The notes under the pieces were generated by a model. The model did not search any database. It was given only the letters and a program-made list of their open reading frames with translations, and had not been told where the DNA came from. This document shows, in pieces, positions 1 through 5,991 of a stretch of 6,274 nucleotides of DNA; position 1 is the stretch's first letter; each line of letters starts with the position of its first letter. The position numbers and the translations under genes are program-made. This stretch comes from Oscillospiraceae bacterium (GTDB lineage Bacteria; Bacillota; Clostridia; Oscillospirales; QAMX01): contig CACYBP010000197.1 of the NCBI GenBank assembly GCA_902772625.1, positions 1 to 6,274 of the forward strand, written 5' to 3'.

Positions 1-1
1 G

Positions 2-250
2 GCCGAGGGCGAGGTGCTTCCGGTGCCCACCCGCTCCTTCGGCGGCATCGGCGTGTTCGCCATCAGCGAGATGAAGCGCTTCTACCGCCACGTCCTGATC
101 GAGAAGAGATATCCCCATCACGGCGCGGTGGCCTTCGGCCATCACGGCAAGGTGCTCTTCGATCTCTTCCGGCTTCTGGGCTGCACCGACGTGGAATATA
201 ACCACCCGAAGTCCGAAAGATACCCGAGCGAAAACCCCTTCGACCGCTGA
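2..250 (+). CDS. L-fucose/L-arabinose isomerase family protein, C-terminal fragment (5' end outside window)
   Basis: This is an open frame running in from the left edge, with 82 codons visible before a TGA at 248-250. The visible residues include SFGGIGVFAISEM, then PHHGAVAFGHHGKVLFDLF, then a leucine-glycine turn (LLGCTDV) and a short polar tail. The pattern of a GG-x-GV strand, a His-His pair before a strand, then a histidine and an amphipathic helix ending near LG is how the C-termini of COG2407-type sugar isomerases look to me. These enzymes interconvert ketoses and aldoses (fucose/fuculose, arabinose/ribulose) in the cytoplasm. The substrate cannot be told from this fragment, and the metal-binding catalytic residues lie upstream of the window. 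A terminator directly follows, so this is the last gene of its transcript. The family call rests on remembered pattern similarity only. Confidence 0.6.
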   Translation, partial: AEGEVLPVPTRSFGGIGVFAISEMKRFYRHVLIEKRYPHHGAVAFGHHGKVLFDLFRLLGCTDVEYNHPKSERYPSENPFDR

Positions 251-275
251 GACTCGAATAAAGCTCCGTTTCACA

Positions 276-312
276 AAAGCCGCCGCGCCGGATCCCCGGC
301 GCGGCGCTTTCT
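276..312 (+). terminator. Intrinsic terminator after the isomerase gene
   Basis: A perfect 10-bp GC stem (281-290 with 297-306) closes a 6-nt loop. It is followed by CTTTCT and preceded by AAA, which could pair with the TTT at 308-310 around a one-base mismatch. It starts 30 bp after the isomerase stop codon. The U tract is short, so termination may be incomplete, but the stem is very stable. It separates the sugar gene from the rpsB promoter. Confidence 0.7.
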
Positions 313-394
313 CCGCCCGGGAGAAAAGGCGGCAGGAGGGAGGGGAGAAGAGCGCTTTTTTCGGGAAAACCGCGCTTTCCGGCAAAAGAAATCC

Positions 395-423
395 TTGACA
401 AAGCCTCGCTCCCGTGGTAATAT
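395..423 (+). promoter_or_regulatory. Strong sigma-A promoter of rpsB-tsf
   Basis: A perfect -35 box TTGACA lies at 395-400. After a 17-bp spacer comes TAATAT at 418-423, preceded by an extended -10 TGG (415-417). The predicted transcription start is near base 430, which gives a leader of about 125 nt before the rpsB start codon. Such a near-consensus promoter fits the heavy demand for ribosomal protein S2 and EF-Ts. An overlapping TATAAT at 421-426 would need a 20-bp spacer and is less likely to be the hexamer used. Confidence 0.88.
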
Positions 424-446
424 AATCAAGTATGTATTACACACAC

Positions 447-547
447 CGCGGATCCGTGCGCCGAGTGCCGTTTCACGGCGGCGTTCCTCCTTCCGGGAGG
501 GTCACGGAGCGATTCCGCGCGTGGAGGTAATAACGAATAAGGAGGAA
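447..547 (+). promoter_or_regulatory. Structured rpsB leader, probable S2 autoregulatory element
   Basis: The untranslated leader folds into a branched structure. The outer helix pairs 447-452 with 514-519. Directly inside it, 453-458 pairs with 503-508, leaving a 5-nt bulge at 509-513. Two hairpins sit within. The first pairs 459-462 with 480-483 and 467-470 with 476-479. The second pairs CCTCC (486-490) with GGAGG (496-500). The stretch 484-492 is also perfectly complementary over 9 bases to the rpsB Shine-Dalgarno region (539-547), so an alternative fold could hide the ribosome binding site. In E. coli, S2 represses its own rpsB-tsf mRNA. The same logic here is inference; no S2-binding consensus was checked. 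Confidence 0.6.
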
Positions 548-554
548 AAAACAC

Positions 555-1316
555 ATGGCAGTCATCTCTATGAAGCAGCTCCTCGAAGCGGGCGTCCACT
601 TCGGACACCAGACGAGACGCTGGAACCCCAAAATGGCGAAGTACATCTTCACCGAGCGCAACGGCATCTATATCATCGACCTGCAGAAGACCGTGAAGAA
701 GCTGGAAGAAGCCTACATGTTCGTGCGCGACATCGCGGCGAACGGCGAATCCATCCTCTTCGTCGGCACCAAGAAGCAGGCGCAGGACGCCATCCGTGAA
801 GAAGCGGAGCGCTCCGGCATGTTCTACGTGAACGCCAGATGGCTCGGCGGCATGATGACCAACTTCACCACCATCCGCGGCCGCGTCGTTCGCCTGAACG
901 AGCTGAAGAGAATGGAATCCGACGGCACCTTCGACATGCTCCCGAAGAAGGAAGTGGCGAAGCTCACCGGCGAGATCGAAAAGCTCGAAAAGTACCTGGG
1001 CGGTATCAAGGAAATGAAGAAGCTCCCCGGCGCCGTCTTCGTCGTCGACCCGCGCAAGGAAAAGATCGCCATCGCCGAAGCCCGCAAGCTCGGCATCCCC
1101 GTGGTCGCCATCGTCGACACCAACTGCGATCCTGACGAAGTCGATTTCGTCATCCCCGGCAACGACGACGCCATCCGCGCCATCAAGCTGATCGCCTCCA
1201 CCATGGCAAACGCCGTCATCGAAGGCCGCCAGGGCGAGCAGACCGAGGAAGCCGCCCCCGCCGAAGAAGCCGCCGCCCCCGCGGAGGCTCCCGCCGAGGG
1301 ACCCAAGGCCGAGTGA
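555..1316 (+). CDS. rpsB: 30S ribosomal protein S2
   Basis: This protein of the small ribosomal subunit body binds late in 30S assembly and is needed for S1 recruitment and initiation in many bacteria. The 253 residues match the family along their whole length. The N-terminal hallmark [17 protein letters not shown] is at residues 11-27, and FVGTKKQAQ, which begins the second conserved block, is at 69-77. [10 protein letters not shown] is at 95-104. The second family signature begins at [12 protein letters not shown] (158-169) and runs to LGIP (179-182), followed by [11 protein letters not shown] (184-194). The C-terminal tail from about residue 226 is low-complexity Ala/Pro/Glu and is dispensable in most relatives. 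The ATG is preceded by AAGGAGG (539-545) at a 9-nt spacing. It is the first gene of the rpsB-tsf unit, and tsf starts 43 bp after its stop. Confidence 0.98.
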   Translation: MAVISMKQLLEAGVHFGHQTRRWNPKMAKYIFTERNGIYIIDLQKTVKKLEEAYMFVRDIAANGESILFVGTKKQAQDAIREEAERSGMFYVNARWLGGMMTNFTTIRGRVVRLNELKRMESDGTFDMLPKKEVAKLTGEIEKLEKYLGGIKEMKKLPGAVFVVDPRKEKIAIAEARKLGIPVVAIVDTNCDPDEVDFVIPGNDDAIRAIKLIASTMANAVIEGRQGEQTEEAAPAEEAAAPAEAPAEGPKAE

Positions 1317-1359
1317 TTTTGTCCCGGCGCTCTGAAATCAAGAAAGGAAGTTTTATAAT

Positions 1360-2298
1360 ATGGCAGTAGTCATTACGGCAAAACAGGTCCAGGTCCTGCG
1401 TGAAATGACCAACGCGGGCATGATGGACTGCAAGAGAGCTCTGGTCGAGGCCGAGGGCGATTACGACAAGGCGGTCAACATTCTGCGTGAAAAGGGTCTC
1501 GCCGCCGCGGCGAAGAAGGCCACCCGCATCGCCGCCGAGGGCGTCGTGTATCCGGCGGTTTACGACGGAGGCAAGAAGGCCGTCATGCTGGAGGTCAACT
1601 CCGAGACCGACTTCGTGGCCAAGAACGAAGTTTTCAAGACCTTTGTCAAGGACGTCGCCGACGTCATCGCGAAGGAAGAGCCGAAGGACGTCGACGCCCT
1701 TCTGGAATGCAAGTTCGACGATCAGTTCACCGTTTCCGAAGCTTTGAAGGACAAGATCTTCAAGATCGGCGAAAACCTGAAGCTCCGCCGCTTCGTGGTG
1801 TACGACGACGGCTACAACGCAGCTTACGACCATATGCACGGCAAGATCGGCGTCATCGCCAGCTTCGCCGTGGAAGGCATCGAACCCTCCGAGGCGCTGG
1901 ATCGCGTCTGCAAGGACGTCTGCATGCAGATCGCCTTCGGTCTGCAGCTCGCCGCCGGCCGCGGCCTCTACGCTTCCCGCGAGGAAGTGCCCGCCGAAGC
2001 CGTCGCCAAGGAAAAGGACTTCCTGATCCAGCAGGCCATGAAAGAGGGCAAGCCCCAGAACATCGCCGAAAAGATCGTCGCCGGCCGCATCAACAAGTTC
2101 TTCCAGGAAGTCTGCGTCGTGGACCAGGCCTTCATCAAGGACGATTCCATCACCACCGGCAAGTATCTTGAGAACGCCGGCAAGGAGCTGGGCGGCAAGA
2201 TCAGGCTCGTGAAATTCGAAAGCTACGAGAAGGGCGAAGGCCTGGAAAAGAAGCAGGACGATTTCGCGGCCGAAGTGGCCAGAATGGTCCAGAAATAA
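1360..2298 (+). CDS. tsf: Translation elongation factor Ts
   Basis: EF-Ts is the cytoplasmic nucleotide exchange factor that releases GDP from EF-Tu so it can be recharged with GTP. The 312-residue product has the N-terminal UBA-like domain with signature one, LREMTNAGMMDCKRAL (residues 13-28), followed by AEGDYDKAVNILREKG (31-46). Signature two, EVNSETDFVAKNE (78-90), contains the TDFV segment (83-86) that contacts EF-Tu at its Mg/GDP site. The C-terminal part has GKIGVIASF (161-169), YASREEVPAE (204-213), KIVAGRINKFFQEV (238-251) and a closing DFAAEVA (301-307). Length and domain order are normal. The ATG follows AAGGA (1344-1348) at 11 nt. Cotranscription with rpsB is the usual bacterial arrangement, and no terminator separates the two here. 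Confidence 0.98.
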   Translation: MAVVITAKQVQVLREMTNAGMMDCKRALVEAEGDYDKAVNILREKGLAAAAKKATRIAAEGVVYPAVYDGGKKAVMLEVNSETDFVAKNEVFKTFVKDVADVIAKEEPKDVDALLECKFDDQFTVSEALKDKIFKIGENLKLRRFVVYDDGYNAAYDHMHGKIGVIASFAVEGIEPSEALDRVCKDVCMQIAFGLQLAAGRGLYASREEVPAEAVAKEKDFLIQQAMKEGKPQNIAEKIVAGRINKFFQEVCVVDQAFIKDDSITTGKYLENAGKELGGKIRLVKFESYEKGEGLEKKQDDFAAEVARMVQK

Positions 2299-2379
2299 GC
2301 GCGGACGGATAACCCGGACGGGGCCGTCTCCGTCGTGGCCGGAAAGCCGTTCCGACCGGTAAAAAAGCAAAAAGAGACG

Positions 2380-2417
2380 CCGCCCCGGAAAGCCAAGACG
2401 CTTTCCGGGGCGGTTTT
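2380..2417 (+). terminator. Strong intrinsic terminator of rpsB-tsf, possibly bidirectional
   Basis: A perfect 13-bp stem (2380-2392 with 2401-2413) with an 8-nt loop is followed immediately by TTTT (2414-2417). On the left side an A-rich stretch (2361-2374) precedes the stem, so a transcript from the other strand would also meet a hairpin followed, after about five bases, by a U-rich run. Bases 2299-2379, between the tsf stop and the stem, hold GC-rich imperfect repeats (for example 2304-2309 with 2329-2334) but no recognisable gene. Confidence 0.9.
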
Positions 2418-2477
2418 GCCGAAGGACGGCCCTTCGCGCCTCCTTTTTCTTCGGGATTTTTCCGACGAGGTGAAATT

Positions 2478-3509
2478 ATGACAGAACGCGAAAACATTCT
2501 CCGCACTATCCGCTTCGGGCATCCCGCCCACATCCCGGTCGAATTCTCGGTGAACGCTTCGGTCTTCAGTCACTACGACCCCCGCGCGGTGGAGGAGCTT
2601 CTGGCCTCCCACCCCCTCATCGCCGGGGAGAAAAAGATGCGCTGGGACCTGGTGCCGAAGGAGGGGGACGAGGTGGACCGGGAAATCTTCTATACCGACG
2701 AGTTCGGCGTGGAGTGGAAGGGCGCCATCGACGGGATCCGCGGCGTGATCCAAAAGCACCCCCTCGCGGATTTCTCGAAGATCCGGGACTACCGTTTCCC
2801 GGCTCTCCCCGCCTTCGACCTCGAGGCCGAGCGGGAGAGGGTCAGGGCGGCGAAGGAGAGGGGCCTTTTCACCTCCGCGGGCCTTCCGCACGGGCACACC
2901 TTCCTGCGCCTGACCGATCTCTGCGGCTATGAAAACGTCCTGATGGGCATGGCGGACGGGGACGGGGAGCTCGCACTTCTGATCGAAAGGCTCGAAGAAT
3001 ACAACGCAGCTTTTATCGACCGCTTCGCGAAAGCGGGCTACGACATGATCTCCTATCCCGAGGATCTCGGGATGCAGATCGGGCCGATGATCTCTCCGGA
3101 CCTCTTCCGGGAGTATATCAAGCCCAGCTACCGCCGTCTCATGAAGCCGGCCCGGGACGCCGGCGCGATCATCCATATGCACTCGGACGGGGATATCCGC
3201 ACCCTCGCGGACGACCTGATCGACGGCGGCGTGGACGTCCTGAACGTGCAGGATCTGGTCAACGGCGTCGACTGGCTCCGGGAGAGGTTCTTCGGGAGAT
3301 ACGCTCTGGAGCTGGACGTGGACCGCCAGAAGGTCACGGTGTTCGGCGCTCCTTCCGAGGTGGACGCCCTGGTGCGCGAGGAAGTGGAAAAGCTCTCTTC
3401 TCCCGCGGGCGGGCTGATGATCATCTACGGCTGGTACGCGGGCACGCCCCTCGAAAACGTGAAGGCTCTGATGGACGCCCTTGAAAAATACATGTTTTAC
3501 TGGGACTGA
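2478..3509 (+). CDS. Uroporphyrinogen decarboxylase (URO-D) superfamily protein, probably not HemE
   Basis: The 343-residue product resembles the URO-D/MtaA/CmuA methyltransferase-like TIM-barrel proteins that are common as stand-alone genes in anaerobic Bacillota. Recognisable pieces are the N-terminal RENILRTIRFGHPAHIPVEF (residues 4-23), DLGMQIGPMISPDLFREYI (196-214), the barrel-strand motif IHMHSDGDI (232-240), DVLNVQDLVNGVD (253-265), and the C-terminal GLMIIYGWYAGTP (312-324). At the position where corrinoid-dependent methyltransferases of this fold carry a His-x-Cys zinc ligand pair, this protein has His-Ser-Asp-Gly (235-238), so a canonical thiol-activating zinc site is doubtful. No heme genes or corrinoid proteins flank it. 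The substrate is unknown. The start ATG follows GAGGTG (2467-2472) at 5 nt. No convincing promoter lies in the 60 bp after the tsf terminator. Confidence 0.8.
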   Translation: MTERENILRTIRFGHPAHIPVEFSVNASVFSHYDPRAVEELLASHPLIAGEKKMRWDLVPKEGDEVDREIFYTDEFGVEWKGAIDGIRGVIQKHPLADFSKIRDYRFPALPAFDLEAERERVRAAKERGLFTSAGLPHGHTFLRLTDLCGYENVLMGMADGDGELALLIERLEEYNAAFIDRFAKAGYDMISYPEDLGMQIGPMISPDLFREYIKPSYRRLMKPARDAGAIIHMHSDGDIRTLADDLIDGGVDVLNVQDLVNGVDWLRERFFGRYALELDVDRQKVTVFGAPSEVDALVREEVEKLSSPAGGLMIIYGWYAGTPLENVKALMDALEKYMFYWD

Positions 3510-3539
3510 GGCGCGCCGGAAAAGAAGAGGCGGAAAAAT

Positions 3540-3560
3540 AATTTTGAAAATATCAAAATT
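3540..3560. repeat. AT-rich 8-bp inverted repeat, candidate operator upstream of the lipoprotein/ECF unit
   Basis: AATTTTGA (3540-3547) and TCAAAATT (3553-3560) form a perfect inverted repeat around the 5-bp centre AAATA. It starts 31 bp after the URO-D stop codon and sits just upstream of the probable promoter of the next unit, in a markedly AT-rich patch within otherwise GC-rich DNA. Its symmetry and size suit a dimeric repressor site. As RNA it would be only a weak A-U hairpin, so it is a poor terminator for the URO-D gene. Confidence 0.4.
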
Positions 3561-3562
3561 TC

Positions 3563-3593
3563 TGCAACATTCCGGGAAGCAGAGCTGTATATA
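3563..3593 (+). promoter_or_regulatory. Candidate promoter (ECF-type -35 or sigma-A -10) for the lipoprotein/ECF operon
   Basis: TGCAAC (3563-3568) followed by ATT resembles the TGAAAC/TGTAAC -35 class used by many Bacillota ECF sigma factors. After 16 bp comes CTGTAT (3585-3590), a weak match to the usual CGTA/CGTC -10. Alternatively TATATA (3588-3593) could be a sigma-A -10, but the matching -35 position reads only CAACAT. Either reading puts the transcript start near 3597-3600. The ECF reading would mean autoregulation by the sigma factor encoded two genes down. Confidence 0.35.
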
Positions 3594-3646
3594 TGGCAGA
3601 GCGCGGGAAAACCGCGGAAAATTTCTATGAATGTGAGGGATCTCTC

Positions 3647-4717
3647 ATGAAAAGAATGATCGCCATCCTCCTGACCGCCGCACTGCTGGCGTCGAGCGCC
3701 GTATGTCTCACGTCGTGCGGAAAGGAATCCGAAGCGAATGAGAACGGGGAAAGCGAAGTCCTCGCCTGGGGACTTGACGGAGGCTGGGAAAAGCCCGCTT
3801 CGCCCGTGATCACCGAAGAACTGAAGAAGGTCTTCGACCAAGCCGTCTCGACCCTGACCGGCGTCGAGTATATCCCGGTCGCCTATCTCGGAAGCCAGGT
3901 CGTGGCCGGCACGAACCACTCCTTCCTCACGAAAGCCGCGGCCACGGTCCCCGGCGCCGAAGCGTATTACGCGATCGTCACGATTTACGAAAACCTCGAA
4001 GGGAAGGCCGAGATCCTCAACGCCGTCGAGACCGACATCAGCGCGGAAAACGGCGGCCCCCTCGGCGGCTGGACCGAGACCGAGACCCCCGAGATGACCG
4101 ACGAGGCGAAGGAAGCTCTCGCCAAGGCCTGCGAAACCCTCGCCGGCGTGGAATACACGCCCGTCGCGCTGCTCGCGACCCAGGTCGTCTCCGGCACGAA
4201 CTACAGGATCCTCTGCGAATCCAGAGCGACGGTCCCCGGTTCGGTGGACAGCTACACGATCCTGGTCGTGTATCAGGACCTCCAGGGCGGCGCGGAGATC
4301 ATCGAAACGTATCCGTTTGAAAAGGAAGAGTACACCAAGACGGAAAACCCCCTCGTGGAATACGGATGCGACGAAGGATCGCTTGAGAACGCCGAAAAAG
4401 ACGTCGGATTCAAGCTCGCTTTCCCGGAGAGCCTCAAGCCTGACCAGTTCATCGTGATCAGCGGGCAGATCATCGAGATCCGGTTCGACACCGGATATAT
4501 CAGAAAGGCCAAGGGCTCCGACGATATCAGCGGAGACTGGAACGAATACGCCGAGATCACGGAAAAGCAGATCGGCGGGAAAGACGTCACTCTGAAGGGC
4601 TTCGACGGCAAGATATACCTTGCAATCTGGATCGACGGCGGCTATACTTACTGCGTAGGCATGCAGGACGGCGCCGCGGAGGATGCGATGGCGTCTTATG
4701 TGGAAGCCGTAAAATAA
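3647..4717 (+). CDS. Lipoprotein with two tandem cystatin/stefin-like domains and a C-terminal DUF4367-like domain
   Basis: The 356-residue product begins with a lipoprotein signal: MKRM, a hydrophobic core, then lipobox LTSC with the modified cysteine at 24. A Glu/Asn-rich linker leads into two homologous repeats (about 45-123 and 140-218). Each starts GGW and carries a helix, VEY-x-PVA-x-L and a QVVAGTN (84-90) or QVVSGTNY (179-186) motif, ending L-x-G-x-AEI. This is the layout of stefins/cystatins, inhibitors of papain-like proteases: N-terminal glycines, helix, QVVAG loop, then later strands. The repeats are exactly 95 residues apart without gaps and about 38 of 79 positions are identical by hand count. 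The C-terminal part (about 254-352) resembles the outer domain of the anti-sigma factor encoded downstream. The chosen ATG has GAGG (3635-3638) at 8 nt; an in-frame ATG at 3593 lacks a binding site and would bury the signal peptide. It is the first gene of a three-gene unit with the ECF pair. Inhibitor activity is inference. Confidence 0.8.
   Translation: MKRMIAILLTAALLASSAVCLTSCGKESEANENGESEVLAWGLDGGWEKPASPVITEELKKVFDQAVSTLTGVEYIPVAYLGSQVVAGTNHSFLTKAAATVPGAEAYYAIVTIYENLEGKAEILNAVETDISAENGGPLGGWTETETPEMTDEAKEALAKACETLAGVEYTPVALLATQVVSGTNYRILCESRATVPGSVDSYTILVVYQDLQGGAEIIETYPFEKEEYTKTENPLVEYGCDEGSLENAEKDVGFKLAFPESLKPDQFIVISGQIIEIRFDTGYIRKAKGSDDISGDWNEYAEITEKQIGGKDVTLKGFDGKIYLAIWIDGGYTYCVGMQDGAAEDAMASYVEAVK
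3779..4300 (+). repeat. Coding tandem repeat: two cystatin-like units 285 bp apart
   Basis: The units at 3779-4015 and 4064-4300 encode residues 45-123 and 140-218 of the lipoprotein. The period is 285 bp (95 codons) with no insertion or deletion between GGW and AEI. The protein copies are roughly half identical, so the duplication is old rather than recent. Strongest conservation is in GVEY-x-PVA, the QVV-x-GTN loop and ATVPG. The linker between units (residues 124-139) is unrelated. Confidence 0.85.
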
Positions 4718-4737
4718 CCGAAACCGGGTGAGGAAAA

Positions 4738-5322
4738 ATGACAGGGACCGCAGTCATATCTCCGTTCTATATCCTCGGGAGGGACGCCTTCCTTCTCTTG
4801 GCGTCGCTTGCCGGCGCAGAGTACGAAATAGAGAATGACGCGGCCCTCGTCAGGGAAAAGGCCGGATACTATTTCAACGCCTTCGGCAATTCCATCCTCC
4901 GCCTCGCTTACTCCTACCTGCACAATATGGACGACAGCGAGGAGGTCCTGCAGGACACCCTGATCAAATACATCCGCTCCGCTCCCCGGTTTTCAAACGA
5001 CGGGCACGCGAAGGTTTGGCTGATGCGCGTGGCGGCGAATCTCAGCAAGAACAGGATCCGGTACAATTCCACCCGCCGCGCGGACGAGCTGAACGAGGAA
5101 CTCGCCGCGGAAGCAAGCGAGGATCTCTCCTTCGTGTGGGAAGCCGTGAAGCGGCTGAAACCGAAATACCGGGAGGTCATCCACCTCTATTACCAGGAAG
5201 GCTACTCCGCCTCCGAGATCGCGGAGATCCTGGGAAGAAACGAGAACTCGGTGCGCTCCGACATGAAGCGCGGCCGGGATCAGCTGAAAGAGATACTGAA
5301 GGGAGGCTTCGACTTTGAGTAA
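4738..5322 (+). CDS. ECF-type RNA polymerase sigma factor (sigma-70 family)
   Basis: This is a group 4 sigma factor directing RNA polymerase to stress or envelope promoters. Region 2 spans about residues 42-108, with AFGNSILRLAYSYLHN (48-63), DDSEEVLQDTLIKY (65-78) and the -10 recognition helix around VWLMRVAANLSKNRIR (93-108). A short acidic linker follows, then region 4 (about 133-186): AVKRLKPKYREVIHLYYQEG (136-155), the helix-turn-helix SASEIAEILGRNENSVRSDM (157-176), and the basic helix KRGRDQLKEIL (177-187). The 194-residue length is normal for the class, but the first 35 or so residues are an unusual, partly hydrophobic extension before region 2. The ATG has GAGG (4730-4733) only 4 nt away; no better in-frame start is seen downstream. 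It begins 20 bp after the lipoprotein stop and overlaps the anti-sigma gene by 8 bp, so the pair is probably translationally coupled. Confidence 0.95.
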   Translation: MTGTAVISPFYILGRDAFLLLASLAGAEYEIENDAALVREKAGYYFNAFGNSILRLAYSYLHNMDDSEEVLQDTLIKYIRSAPRFSNDGHAKVWLMRVAANLSKNRIRYNSTRRADELNEELAAEASEDLSFVWEAVKRLKPKYREVIHLYYQEGYSASEIAEILGRNENSVRSDMKRGRDQLKEILKGGFDFE

Positions 5323-5929
5323 GTACAACGACCTGATGGAGCGCGTCGCGGTCACCCCCGAGATGAAAGAAAGATTTATGAACCGCGTCGCGTCCGGCGA
5401 ACTTGCGAAAAGCAGACTTCCCCGCTTCAGGATGATCGGACGGTACGCCGCGCTGGCCGCCTGCCTCGTTCTGCTCGTCGCCGGCGCCGCCCTTTTGAGC
5501 CGCTATCTCCCGGAACGCAATACGGCGGAGACGGAAACCGACCTGGCTTACGGCCCCATCGTGCCGGCGGAATACAAGAACGCGGAAGAGCTCTCCGAGG
5601 CGAGCGGCATCCGGATCCATGATCTCGCGTACCTGCCCTTCGAGGCGAAGGAGACCGTCTACCGGACCTTCGGGACGGATTTTGCCGAGATCGTCTATAC
5701 CGGCGAAAAGGACGTCGTTTGCTACCGCGTATCGACCGGCGGCGGAGACACGTCCGGCGACTATACGGAATATCCCGAAGTCGAAACGAGGGTCATAAAG
5801 GGCATGGACGTGATCCTCAAGGGCGAAGGAGGACTCGTACATTGCGCCCTTTACGAAAAGGACGGCTGCTCCTTCTCCATCACCTCCGAAAGCGGCCTGA
5901 CGTTCGACGAGATCGAAAGGATGCTCTGA
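5315..5929 (+). CDS. Single-pass anti-sigma factor with DUF4367-like outer domain
   Basis: This is the likely membrane-bound antagonist of the preceding ECF sigma factor. The 204-residue product has an N-terminal cytoplasmic part of about 42 residues (KYNDLMERVAVTPEMKERF at 3-21) without the His-x3-Cys-x2-Cys zinc motif of ZAS anti-sigma factors. One transmembrane helix lies at about 44-62 and an outer domain spans about 85-204. In that domain, TSGDYTEYPEVETRVIKG (146-163), DVILKG (165-170) and CSFSIT (185-190) fit the DUF4367 pattern often found in ECF-linked membrane proteins of Bacillota. The start is TTG: GGAGG (5302-5306) sits 8 nt upstream, whereas the ATG at 5336 has no binding site. 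It overlaps the sigma stop by 8 bp. Release of the sigma factor would probably need a signal at the outer domain or intramembrane proteolysis; that is inference from other systems. The gene is followed by a terminator. Confidence 0.85.
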   Translation: MSKYNDLMERVAVTPEMKERFMNRVASGELAKSRLPRFRMIGRYAALAACLVLLVAGAALLSRYLPERNTAETETDLAYGPIVPAEYKNAEELSEASGIRIHDLAYLPFEAKETVYRTFGTDFAEIVYTGEKDVVCYRVSTGGGDTSGDYTEYPEVETRVIKGMDVILKGEGGLVHCALYEKDGCSFSITSESGLTFDEIERML

Positions 5930-5991
5930 ATCCCAGACCGGCGGGAACGCCCCGCCTTCCGCGCGCCGGCAAACGGCCGATTCGACGTACG

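Noticed and set aside
318..380. A purine-rich run and an imperfect hairpin (351-355 with 372-376) upstream of the rpsB promoter.
   Set aside because: The pairing is interrupted and short. It may be only GC-rich spacer, and no regulator site could be named.
421..426. A perfect TATAAT as the rpsB -10 box.
   Set aside because: It would leave a 20-bp spacer from TTGACA. The overlapping TAATAT at 418-423 has a 17-bp spacer and an extended -10.
1246..1313. The low-complexity Ala/Pro/Glu tail of S2 as a possible added domain.
   Set aside because: Such acidic Ala/Pro tails on S2 are common in bacteria and show no fold or motif.
1216..2370. A 384-codon open frame on the minus strand opposite rpsB/tsf.
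   Set aside because: It lies antisense to the unmistakable tsf gene, has no family resemblance, and is explained by high GC at third codon positions.
2223..3182. A 319-codon open frame on the minus strand opposite the end of tsf and the URO-D gene.
   Set aside because: It crosses a terminator and two real genes, and its composition is that of a GC-driven shadow frame.
3593..3646. An upstream in-frame ATG that would add 18 residues to the lipoprotein.
   Set aside because: It has no ribosome binding site, overlaps the likely promoter, and would place a polar segment before the lipoprotein signal peptide.
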